A stretch of 50,203 bases of DNA from NCBI GenBank assembly GCA_021324975.1, contig JAJPIA010000094.1:1-50203 (forward strand). The letters are read 5' to 3'. The notes below the pieces were generated by a model. The model had not been told where the DNA came from and made no database searches. It saw nothing but the letters and a program-made list of their open reading frames with translations. This document shows, piece by piece, positions 1 through 7,477 of the stretch; within the stretch, counting starts at the first letter, position 1, and each line of letters begins with the position of its first letter. Both the position numbers and the translations under genes were made by a program. Origin of the DNA: Bacillota bacterium (lineage in GTDB: Bacteria; Sysuimicrobiota; Sysuimicrobiia; Sysuimicrobiales; Segetimicrobiaceae).

Positions 1-78
1 GGGATTCGAACCCACGGACCCCGGTTAAGGGGTCACGGTTTAGCAAACCGTTGCCTTGGACCGCTCGGCCACCCCTCC
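1..78 (-). tRNA. tRNA-Ser (GCT), 3' end cut by window edge
   Basis: Read on the minus strand, the segment starts with a GGAGGGG acceptor arm, has a GGCCGAGCGG D-arm, an anticodon loop TTTGCTAAA (anticodon GCT, serine AGC/AGU codons), a long variable arm typical of tRNA-Ser, and a GGTTCGAATCC T-arm. The 3' acceptor strand lies outside the window. Confidence 0.93.
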
Positions 79-145
79 GGCCTCCTGGCGCTCTTATCCT
101 ACCCGCCAAGGGAGCCATTGGCAAGCACTCACAACGCCGCTCGAA

Positions 146-1375
146 TCAAGCCGGTTCAAGCCCCGGTTGCCGTTGGAGCCCCGGCACGGGCGACGCTAGG
201 ATGATAATCACCTGCGCGAGAAAGCCGAGCGCCGCCGCGAGCAGGCAGACCTTCGCGCCGAACAGTCCGCCCACGACCGCGCCCGCCGCGGCTCCGAGCG
301 GGCGGCTCCCGTAGGTCGCGGTGGTGATGATCGCCGAGGCGCGGCCGAGCAGGTGCGCGGGTGTCACTGCCTGCCTGAGCGTCGTCGTGCTGATGACCCA
401 CAGCATCGGTCCAACGCCGATCAAGAACCAAGCCAGGCCGGCGAGTCCGGGCCACGGGAGCCAGATCGTGAGCGCTAGTGTGGCCGCTGCGGCGAGCCCG
501 GCCAACGGTCCCACGACGATTACGGCGCCAAACGGTAAAGCCCGCGCGATCCGCGGCGCAAGCACCGCGCCCGCCAGCATGCCCCCGCCGTAGGCGCCGA
601 GGGTCGCACCCACGCCGGACGATCCGAGACCGAGGTGGTGGACCGCGTACGGAACATACACGGCTTGCAGCATGAAGAACGAGGTGTTGAAGACGAGGGC
701 AGTCATCAGGATCGGCCTGAGCAGCGGGTGCCCGAGCACGAATGACCCCCCGGCGCGGAGACCATTGACGAGACCGCCTTCGCCTTTCGCGGAGTGAGGT
801 TCGGGGATCCCGCCAAGGAGGCACACGGCGGTCATCGAGAGCGCCGCGGCCAGGGCAAAGGCGGGTGCCGCGCCGGCCCAACCAACGAGGGCGCCCGCCA
901 TCGCTGGGCCCGCGGTGAAGGCCACGCTGCGTGCCAGTTCCAGCCGTCCGTTTGCGGCGGCCAGCGCCTCACGTGCGACGAGGGCGGGGACGAGCGCCGG
1001 TGCCGCGACGCTGTAGGTGACCGTGCCCGCCGCGCCGGTGAAGCCGAGCAGGGCCAAGAGAGGCAAACTCAACTGATGGAGCGCGATCAAGGCGAGCGTC
1101 GCCCCGAGAGACGCGGCGCGTACTCCTTCAGCGAGCACCATCAGCCGGGAGCGCGACGTGCGGTCGGCAGCCACGCCGGCCGGCACCGCGAGCAAGAGAA
1201 ACGGCAGCGTCTGCATGGTTTGGAGAAAGCCAGTCTGCGCGGCGCCGGCGCCGAGCGAGAGCACCGCCACGATCGGTGCCGCAGCGAGAGAGATCTGCTC
1301 CGCCGACTGCGCGGCAAGGTTGGACCACGTCAAGCGGTGGAGCGCGCGCGGAAGCGCGGCGATCGGAGAGTGCAT
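146..1375 (-). CDS. MFS exporter (EntS-like, MFS_3 type)
   Basis: Membrane transporter of the major facilitator superfamily, about 409 residues, the usual length. The protein is hydrophobic throughout, with about 12 predicted membrane helices. It has the MFS loop GVAADRTSRSRLM after the second helix and a central cytoplasmic linker near residue 200. The arrangement resembles the enterobactin-exporter/MFS_3 group of drug or siderophore exporters, but nothing shows the substrate. I chose the ATG at 1375 because GGAGG lies 11 bases upstream. An ATG at 1429 would add 18 residues but has no ribosome site. The gene is alone on its strand, between a tRNA and an SRPBCC gene. Confidence 0.85.
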   Translation of the reverse strand: MHSPIAALPRALHRLTWSNLAAQSAEQISLAAAPIVAVLSLGAGAAQTGFLQTMQTLPFLLLAVPAGVAADRTSRSRLMVLAEGVRAASLGATLALIALHQLSLPLLALLGFTGAAGTVTYSVAAPALVPALVAREALAAANGRLELARSVAFTAGPAMAGALVGWAGAAPAFALAAALSMTAVCLLGGIPEPHSAKGEGGLVNGLRAGGSFVLGHPLLRPILMTALVFNTSFFMLQAVYVPYAVHHLGLGSSGVGATLGAYGGGMLAGAVLAPRIARALPFGAVIVVGPLAGLAAAATLALTIWLPWPGLAGLAWFLIGVGPMLWVISTTTLRQAVTPAHLLGRASAIITTATYGSRPLGAAAGAVVGGLFGAKVCLLAAALGFLAQVIIILASPVPGLQRQPGLEPA

Positions 1376-1517
1376 GGCGGCGAGGACCTCCGCATCTTTG
1401 GAGTCTCGTGGCCGAAGCCACGCCGCCATTGTGTGGGAATGCGTATGCGCGTTCTATCCGAGTCTTGCGCTCATATTGCGGAGGCGCGGGCACGTTCGTC
1501 TGGCCGGCGCCTCGACA

Positions 1518-1973
1518 TCATCCCGCGCCCCAGGGGTCGGGTCCGGGGTCGCCTCCCGACGACGCGGCCGCGAGCCTCGGGAGATAGTGGTCCCAGATCT
1601 CCGCGTGGCCCTGGCCCGCTTTCGTCACCGGGTCCCGATGGGTGAGCTGGAGCTCTGTTCCGCCGCCGTCCGGCCGCAACTCGATCTCCACCACCGCGGA
1701 CCCCGGCGGGAGCTTCTCGCTCCCGACCCACCCCCAGGTACACACGATGCGGACGCCCGGCACGACCTCGAGGTAGGTGCCGCTAACGACGTGGCCCGCG
1801 TTGATGACCCGGCGGTACGACCCTCCGGGCCGGGCATCGCCGTGGGCCTCCGCGCCGAACCACCGGCCGATCTTCGCCGGGTCGGTGAGGAAGGCAAAGA
1901 CCACCGGTGGAGGCGCGGGGATCCGGACGGTGCGGCGAACCGATCCGGCCTCGTCATCGGGCTCCGTCAGCAC
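1518..1973 (-). CDS. SRPBCC / AHSA1-domain protein
   Basis: Small START-like (SRPBCC fold, Hsp90-ATPase-activator-homologue family) protein of about 151 residues. Typical family features are the early RTVRIPAPPPVVFAFLTDP strand-helix element, the WFGAEA segment, and the C-terminal EIWDHYLPRL helix. Such proteins bind hydrophobic ligands or act as stress-related accessory proteins, and the ligand cannot be read from sequence. The start is the GTG at 1973, which has GGAGG four bases upstream. The longer open frame back to 2102 is Arg-rich and unlike a protein N-terminus. It is divergent from the downstream LysE-type gene. Confidence 0.82.
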   Translation of the reverse strand: MLTEPDDEAGSVRRTVRIPAPPPVVFAFLTDPAKIGRWFGAEAHGDARPGGSYRRVINAGHVVSGTYLEVVPGVRIVCTWGWVGSEKLPPGSAVVEIELRPDGGGTELQLTHRDPVTKAGQGHAEIWDHYLPRLAAASSGGDPGPDPWGAG

Positions 1974-2117
1974 ACGCCCTCCGCGGGCATGGCCCGCACC
2001 GAATCGACATGGTGTCGCACCGGATGTCCGAGCGTGTGGCAGGGACCGGTCGCGCGCCCGTGAAACTCTAGGCGTTCGGCGTGCGCCGGAAGCGCGACGC
2101 ATGCTCTGGAGGTCGGG

Positions 2118-2753
2118 ATGCCGGAACCGTCCACCATCGGGTTGTTTCTGCTCGCGGCGCTCACGCTACTGCTCATCCCCGGTCCCGCGGTGTTGAACAT
2201 CGTGACGTGCAGCGCCGCCCACGGCAGGCGCGCGGGGCTCATCTGCGTCCTCGGGACGCACGCCGCGACGCTGATTCACGCGACGGCCGCTGCAGCCGGA
2301 CTTTCGGCGCTCCTGGTATCGTCGGCGCTCGCGTTCAGCACGGTGAAGTACGCGGGCGCCGCGTACCTCATCTACCTGGGGATTCACGCGCTCGTCGCGA
2401 GCGAGACCCGTGGGCCGGAGTCCAACGTGGCGCCCAGGCGGCCCCATGAGCTGCTCGCGCAGGGATTCTGGGTGAACCTGCTCAACCCCAAGACCGCGCT
2501 TTTCTTCTTCGCGTTCCTGCCCCAGTTCGTCGACACGACGAGAGGCGCCGCCGCGGCGCAGATTCTCGCGTTCGGCGGCTTGTTCGTGATGCTCGGCATG
2601 TGCACGGACGGGGCCTACGCCATGGCCGCCGGTTCCGTCGGCCGGTGGATCCGGGGAGGGACGCGGTTCGGGCGGACCCGGCGCATCGTCACGGGCGGGA
2701 TCTATATCAGTCTCGGGGTCGCGTCGGCGTGGGCGACACCCGAGAAGAGCTAA
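2118..2753 (+). CDS. LysE/RhtB-family amino-acid exporter
   Basis: Inner-membrane efflux protein of 211 residues, the normal size for LysE/RhtB transporters that export amino acids or their derivatives. The N-terminal signature LIPGPAVLNIVTCSAAHGRR is followed by about six hydrophobic helices and the conserved FWVNLLNPKTALFFFAFLPQ segment in the middle. The start ATG has GGAGG-like bases about seven bases upstream. It stands alone, convergent with pdxH downstream. Substrate is unknown. Confidence 0.9.
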   Translation: MPEPSTIGLFLLAALTLLLIPGPAVLNIVTCSAAHGRRAGLICVLGTHAATLIHATAAAAGLSALLVSSALAFSTVKYAGAAYLIYLGIHALVASETRGPESNVAPRRPHELLAQGFWVNLLNPKTALFFFAFLPQFVDTTRGAAAAQILAFGGLFVMLGMCTDGAYAMAAGSVGRWIRGGTRFGRTRRIVTGGIYISLGVASAWATPEKS

Positions 2754-2824
2754 CCGTCCTCGCGGCCGCAGCGCCGGAGGGCTGCCGAAGGGCCGCCGGG
2801 ATCGCAGGGGCGCACCGGACGGCG

Positions 2825-3475
2825 TCAGGGCGCCAGCCGCTCGATGCGCCACCGCTCGTCTTCGCGACGATATCGAAGGCGATCGTGGAGCCGGTTGGGC
2901 CGGCTCTGCCAGAACTCAAACGACTCGGGGATCAAACGGTATCCGCCCCAGTGCGGCGGCCGGGGCACCTCGCGATCCTGATATTGCAACGCGAGTCGTT
3001 TCACCTCGTCTTCGAGAACCGCCCGGCCGGGCAACACCTCGCTCTGGGGTGATGCCCAGGCACCGATCTGGCTGTCGCGGGCCCGCCCGCGGAAATACGT
3101 GTCCGACTCCTCACGGGACGCTTTGACCACATGCCCCTCGACGCGAACCTGGCGGCCGCTCCGCGCCCAGTAGAACAGCGCCGAGGCTACCGGGTTCTCG
3201 GCCAGTTCCTTCGCTTTGCGGCTCTCGTAGTTCGTGTAAAATACCAGGCCGCGGGCGTCGAGCCCGTTGAGCAGGACGGTGCGGACGGACGGGCGGCCGT
3301 CGCCCGTTGCCGTGGCAACGATCATGGCGGCGGGCATCCGCAAACCCTCGCGGATTTCGTTGTCCAACCACAGCCGGAATTGCGTGAATGGATCGGGGTG
3401 AACGTCGGCCTCGCTCAATGCGCTCAACAGACCCTCCTTGGGCGCACCGCGGCGCGAGCCGCTGCGCGCATTCAC
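2825..3475 (-). CDS. pdxH: pyridoxamine 5'-phosphate oxidase
   Basis: FMN-dependent cytosolic enzyme that oxidises pyridoxamine/pyridoxine 5'-phosphate to pyridoxal 5'-phosphate (vitamin B6 synthesis and salvage). It has 216 residues, a typical length. Family blocks are in order: DPFTQFRLWL near residue 27, the FMN-binding RPSVRTVLLNGLD, FYTNYESRKAKEL, RVEGHVVK, SQIGAWASPQS, PRPPHWGGYR and the C-terminal RPNRLHDRLRY with the substrate-binding Arg. The start codon is GTG and no clear ribosome site is visible. It is convergent with the upstream exporter and divergent from the peptide-transporter gene. Confidence 0.95.
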   Translation of the reverse strand: MNARSGSRRGAPKEGLLSALSEADVHPDPFTQFRLWLDNEIREGLRMPAAMIVATATGDGRPSVRTVLLNGLDARGLVFYTNYESRKAKELAENPVASALFYWARSGRQVRVEGHVVKASREESDTYFRGRARDSQIGAWASPQSEVLPGRAVLEDEVKRLALQYQDREVPRPPHWGGYRLIPESFEFWQSRPNRLHDRLRYRREDERWRIERLAP

Positions 3476-3620
3476 GTACAGTAGCTTACGCGGCGGCGGT
3501 ACCCGGGAGCAAGCTCAGGCGCCGGGGTACGCGCGGCGGTTGTCGGTGGAGAGGCCTGCGTGGCCGTGCCCTCGAATGGTGGAACGCGTGCGCGGTGCTT
3601 GCTTCCGGCGCGAGGTCACG

Positions 3621-5225
3621 ATGCTTCATTGGAAGGTGATCCGGCAGGCACTCATCTTGTTCGCTGGGTGCGGTTGCGGTTTGCTGGCGCTGCTTGGGCC
3701 GCAGTTCGCCGGCGCCGTGCCGGCCCCGGGCACGTTCGTCCTGGCCGTCTCGGATAACCCCGACAATCTCAATCCATACCTGCACAGCCTGCTCGCCAGC
3801 CAACAGGTGTATGGGTTCGTCTTCGACAGCCTGTACCGCGTGAATGACCGCGGCCATTGGGAACCGGCGCTCGCCACCAAGGAAGAGGTCAGCGCCGACG
3901 GGTTGACGTGGACCTATACGCTGCGCCCGGGCGCCCGTTGGTCCGACGGCCAGCCGGTCACGTCGGCGGATGTCAAGTACACCTGGCAGCTCGCCACCGA
4001 CAAGGGTGTGCACATCAGCTACGCGACGGGCTTCGACCGGATCGCGGGGGTGGCGACACCGACGCCGGGCACGGTCGTGTTTCATCTCAAGGCGCCGTAC
4101 GCGCCGTTTCGTGAGCAGGTGGCCGGGGCACCGATTGTCCCGCACCACCTCCTGGCAGGGCTCTCGGCAGATGAGATCAACCGCGCCGCGTTCAACCAGA
4201 GGCCCGTGGGGACGGGCCCGTTCGCGGTATCGGAGTTCGTCGCTGACGACCATGTGACGTTGCGGGCGAACCCTTACTATTGGGGACCCCGGCCGAAGCT
4301 GCGCCAGATTGTCGTCCGAATCGTGCCCGACCAGAACACCCAGGTCAACCTCTTGCGTGCGGGCGACCTGAGCGTGCTCCAGGGCGTGCCGCCGGCGCGG
4401 CTCGACGAGGTCCGCCGGTTCCCGGGCGTCGCCCTGCAGCGGTATCTCTCCTCGACGTACGCGCTCATCCAACTGGACGAATATCAGTTTCTGCGCGACG
4501 TGCGGGTGCGGCAGGCGCTGGATTTCGCGACGCCCAAGGCGCTGATTATCAAGGATGTCATGCGCGGGCAGGCCGCGCCTGCGGTGAGCGACATGGTGCC
4601 GGATGGCCCCTGGGCGAACCGCGGCCTCGCGGCGCGTCCCTACGATCCGGAACAGGCGCGCGGGCTTCTTCGCGCGGCGGGGTTTGTGCGCGGCGCCGAC
4701 GGGATGTTCACGAAAAGCGGCGCGCGCGTCGAGGTGCCGTTGTGGACGGTCTCGTCCCGGCTCTACTTCGTGCAGGCCATGCAGATCATCGCCCAGGCGT
4801 GGCGGGCCGTGGGTGTGTCGACCGAGACCCATGCGGTCAGTTCGGCGGCGTTGTTTGGACAGAACGGTCCGCAGTGGAACGGCAAGGATGCGGCGCTGAT
4901 CTTTTCGTGGGGCCAGGGCGTCTTCCCCGAGAACCGCATCAACTGGGGCTCCGCGTATATTCCCGCCGATGCCAACAGTGCGGGCGAGAATGCGGAGCGG
5001 TACCGCAATCCCGAGATGGACGCCCTGCTCGACCAAGCCGACGGCGCCGTGGACCTGGCGCGGCGCCGGGAGATCTACCTGCGCATCCAAGCTTTGGAGC
5101 AGCGCGATGTTCCGGTGATCTTTTTGTTCTGGTATGTGAACAACGACGCGGTCGCGGCGAACGTCCAGGGGTACGCCGCGACGACGTTCGGCACGACGCC
5201 CCCGGAGACGTGGAGCACGCGGTGA
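3621..5225 (+). CDS. peptide/nickel-type ABC substrate-binding protein
   Basis: Extracytoplasmic binding protein of the SBP_bac_5 (DppA/OppA) family, about 534 residues. An N-terminal signal sequence (Lys-Arg followed by ALILFAGCGCGLLALL) precedes the mature domain, which begins near GTFVLAVSDNPDNLNPY. Family landmarks include EVSADGLTWTYTLRPGARWS and VDLARRREIYLRIQALEQ near the end. The start ATG at 3621 has GAGG upstream; the frame is open further 5' but lacks a better site. Two permease genes follow at 43 and 49 bases, giving an uptake operon. No ATPase subunits are present, so these must come from elsewhere. Confidence 0.9.
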   Translation: MLHWKVIRQALILFAGCGCGLLALLGPQFAGAVPAPGTFVLAVSDNPDNLNPYLHSLLASQQVYGFVFDSLYRVNDRGHWEPALATKEEVSADGLTWTYTLRPGARWSDGQPVTSADVKYTWQLATDKGVHISYATGFDRIAGVATPTPGTVVFHLKAPYAPFREQVAGAPIVPHHLLAGLSADEINRAAFNQRPVGTGPFAVSEFVADDHVTLRANPYYWGPRPKLRQIVVRIVPDQNTQVNLLRAGDLSVLQGVPPARLDEVRRFPGVALQRYLSSTYALIQLDEYQFLRDVRVRQALDFATPKALIIKDVMRGQAAPAVSDMVPDGPWANRGLAARPYDPEQARGLLRAAGFVRGADGMFTKSGARVEVPLWTVSSRLYFVQAMQIIAQAWRAVGVSTETHAVSSAALFGQNGPQWNGKDAALIFSWGQGVFPENRINWGSAYIPADANSAGENAERYRNPEMDALLDQADGAVDLARRREIYLRIQALEQRDVPVIFLFWYVNNDAVAANVQGYAATTFGTTPPETWSTR

Positions 5226-5268
5226 GGCGCCCCGCCGGCGTCCCTGACGGCCGCCGGCCGGAGCGGGC

Positions 5269-6219
5269 ATGACGAGCTACGTCCTGCAGCGGGCGGCCCA
5301 GGCCGTGGCGCTGCTGGCGCTCGTGTCGCTGGTCGGGTACGCGATCATGAACCTCGCGCCGGGCGGTCCCCTCGCGGTGTACATGCACAATCCGCAGGTC
5401 ACGCCGGAGCGCATCGCGATCCTGCGGCATCAACTGGGGTTCGACCGTCCATGGTACGCGCGCTACGTGGTCTGGGCGGGGGCCTTGCTGCGGGGCCAGT
5501 GGGGCGACTCCTATTACACGGGGCGTCCCGTGCTGGCGATGATCGGCGAGCGCCTCCCGGCCACCTTGGCTCTGATGCTGAGCGCGTTCGGCCTGGCGAT
5601 CGCCCTGGCCATCCCGCTCGGCACGTTCGCCGCTACCCACAAGTACTCGTGGGGCGACACCGCACTGTCGCTCGGCTCGTTCTTCGCGTGGGCCATGCCG
5701 ACGTTCTGGTTTGGGTTGATGCTGCAACTCCTGTTTGCGGTTCGCTGGCGGCTCCTGCCGGTCGCCGGGATGCACGAGATCGGCAACGCTTCGCTGCCGG
5801 ACCTCGTGCGCCACCTGGTCCTGCCGGCCCTCGTCTTGGGGCTCGGCTCCATTGCGAGTTGGAGTCGCTACCTCCGGAGCAGCCTCCTGGAAGTGCTCTC
5901 GCAGGATTACGTCCGCACCGCACGCGCCAAGGGACTGCCTGAGACGCGCGTCCGGCAGCGCCACATGCTGCGGAACTCCTTGATCCCGATCGTGACGCTG
6001 ATCGGACTGGACCTGCACGCGCTCTTCAGCGGGGCGGTGATCACCGAATCGATCTTTGGCTGGCCGGGAATGGGACGGTTGTTCCTGGAGGCGCTCAACA
6101 ACCGCGACTACCCCGTTCAGATGGCGGGCTTGATGCTCAGCGCGGCGCTGCTGGTTGCCGGCAACCTCATGGCCGACTTGGCGTACGTCGCGCTCGATCC
6201 CCGCATTCGTTACCGCTGA
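5269..6219 (+). CDS. peptide/nickel-type ABC permease (DppB-like)
   Basis: First membrane subunit of the dipeptide/nickel-type importer, 316 residues, normal for DppB. It starts with a membrane helix (QAVALLALVSLVGYAIMNLA) followed by the DppB-type external loop containing LGFDRPWYARYV. The BPD_transp_1 domain occupies about residues 95-315. The EAA loop that docks the ATPase is visible as YVRTARAKGLPETRV. It sits between the binding-protein gene and the second permease, with which it would form the channel. Confidence 0.92.
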   Translation: MTSYVLQRAAQAVALLALVSLVGYAIMNLAPGGPLAVYMHNPQVTPERIAILRHQLGFDRPWYARYVVWAGALLRGQWGDSYYTGRPVLAMIGERLPATLALMLSAFGLAIALAIPLGTFAATHKYSWGDTALSLGSFFAWAMPTFWFGLMLQLLFAVRWRLLPVAGMHEIGNASLPDLVRHLVLPALVLGLGSIASWSRYLRSSLLEVLSQDYVRTARAKGLPETRVRQRHMLRNSLIPIVTLIGLDLHALFSGAVITESIFGWPGMGRLFLEALNNRDYPVQMAGLMLSAALLVAGNLMADLAYVALDPRIRYR

Positions 6220-6268
6220 TGTTCGTCAAGCCGGCACGGGTGCTCGCGCATGGCGGTGTCCCCTCCCC

Positions 6269-7108
6269 ATGATGGCCGCGCGCATCTGGAGGCGTTTCCG
6301 CCGGCACCGGGCGGCCGTCGCCGGTGCCGTTGCGCTCGCGCTCGTCATGGGCGGCGCCGTGCTCGCCCCGCTTCTGACGCCGTACAGTCCCACCGCGCTC
6401 GATCCCGACCACGCGCTGGAAGCGCCGACCCCACGCCACCCGCTCGGCACCGACGATCTCGGCCGCGACGAGCTGGCGCGGCTGCTGTACGGGGGCCGCG
6501 TGAGCCTGCTGGTCGGCATCACCGCGATGCTGGTCGGGAGTGCGATCGGGGTGACGCTCGGGTCGGCGGCGGGATATCTCGGCGGCCGCGTGGATGCCGC
6601 CGTGATGCGCCTCGTGGATCTCGTGCTCAGCTTTCCGGCGATCTTTCTGCTGCTCATCCTGCTCAACTGGACGGCCGGGCGTGCGCCGGTGGCCTTGATG
6701 GTCGGCTACCTGGGCCTATTCGGCTGGACGGGCTTGGCGCGCATCGTGCGCGCGGAGTATCTGTCGCTTCGCGAGCGGGAGTTCGTCGAGGCCGCCCGGG
6801 CGGGCGGCGCCGGCGTGCGGCGCGTGGTCTTTCGACACATCCTGCCGAACGCCATGGCGCCCATCCTGGTGCAGGCGGCGTTCGCCGTGGGTGGTGCGAT
6901 GCTGGCGGAAGCGGCGCTCGACTTTCTCGGGTTTGGGCTGCCTCCCGAGATCCCGACGTGGGGTAATCTCATGACGCAGGCGGAGAGCTATCTCACCTCG
7001 AACCCTGTGCTCGTGATCGCGCCCGGCGCGGTCGTGACCCTCAGCGTGGTCGCGGTGTTCTTCATCGGCGATGCCCTGCGCGACGCGCTCGATGTGCGGG
7101 CGCAATAG
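6269..7108 (+). CDS. peptide/nickel-type ABC permease (DppC-like)
   Basis: Second membrane subunit of the importer, about 279 residues. It shows the N-terminal RRFRRHRAAVAGAVALALVM helix, the DppC hallmark HPLGTDDLGRDELARLLYGG, and a BPD_transp_1 domain whose EAA loop reads FVEAARAGGAGVRRVVFRH. Two adjacent ATG codons (6269 and 6272) could start it and neither has a strong ribosome site. It is the last gene of the operon and a GC hairpin follows at once. The absent ATPase genes are notable, since dpp-type operons usually carry two. Confidence 0.9.
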   Translation: MMAARIWRRFRRHRAAVAGAVALALVMGGAVLAPLLTPYSPTALDPDHALEAPTPRHPLGTDDLGRDELARLLYGGRVSLLVGITAMLVGSAIGVTLGSAAGYLGGRVDAAVMRLVDLVLSFPAIFLLLILLNWTAGRAPVALMVGYLGLFGWTGLARIVRAEYLSLREREFVEAARAGGAGVRRVVFRHILPNAMAPILVQAAFAVGGAMLAEAALDFLGFGLPPEIPTWGNLMTQAESYLTSNPVLVIAPGAVVTLSVVAVFFIGDALRDALDVRAQ

Positions 7109-7119
7109 GCGAGGCTTGG

Positions 7120-7141
7120 TCCCGGGGTGACCGCCCCGGGA
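7120..7141 (+). terminator. GC hairpin after the transporter operon
   Basis: TCCCGGGG and CCCCGGGA form an 8-bp perfect stem with a 6-base loop 11 bases after the last permease stop codon. There is no T-tract, so it is either a weak terminator or an mRNA 3' end stabiliser. Confidence 0.4.
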
Positions 7142-7169
7142 GCCGGGAGTGCCCGGCGAAATTTTGTGA

Positions 7170-7370
7170 AAGTTCGCCGCTAAACGGGGAACATAGCTTA
7201 GTAGAAGCGAGTTCGAGTCGCGACATCGCGGCAACGCACAACGTGCCGAATCCCCGAGGACCGTGCGGGGAACGGGGGACCCAAGTTTTGTGGGGCGTAG
7301 CCTGTGTGTGCGCGCAGGCAGGGCAAGTCTCTCGGCCCGAGCCCGTCAGCTAACCCCGTAGGCATCGAGA
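7170..7370 (+). promoter_or_regulatory. ydaO/yuaA-type c-di-AMP riboswitch
   Basis: The leader contains the conserved blocks of the ydaO motif in order: CGCCGCTAAAC near 7175, CCGAATCC at 7246-7253, GGGGAACGGGGGACCCAA at 7267-7284, a GGGGCG strand near 7292, and GTCAGCTAACCCCGTAGGC at 7345-7363. This aptamer class binds cyclic di-AMP and normally turns expression off by favouring a terminator. A strong intrinsic terminator follows within about 25 bases, and the next gene encodes an osmolyte-synthesis enzyme, matching the class's known link to osmoprotection and potassium balance. The block assignment is from memory of the consensus; the ends are approximate. Confidence 0.92.
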
Positions 7371-7391
7371 GAAGGCCAGCCGGGCCCTGAA

Positions 7392-7425
7392 CCACCCGGA
7401 GACCTTCTCCGGGTGGGTTTTATTT
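7392..7425 (+). terminator. intrinsic terminator of the riboswitch
   Basis: CCACCCGGAGA and TCTCCGGGTGG form a perfect 11-bp stem with a 3-base loop, followed by GTTTTATTTT. It lies between the riboswitch and the start codon at 7478, so it is the expected regulatory terminator (expression platform). Confidence 0.93.
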
Positions 7426-7477
7426 TGCGCATGGGCCTCATCGGCTCGGCGAAGTCCGCGCGGCGGAGGTGTGATGC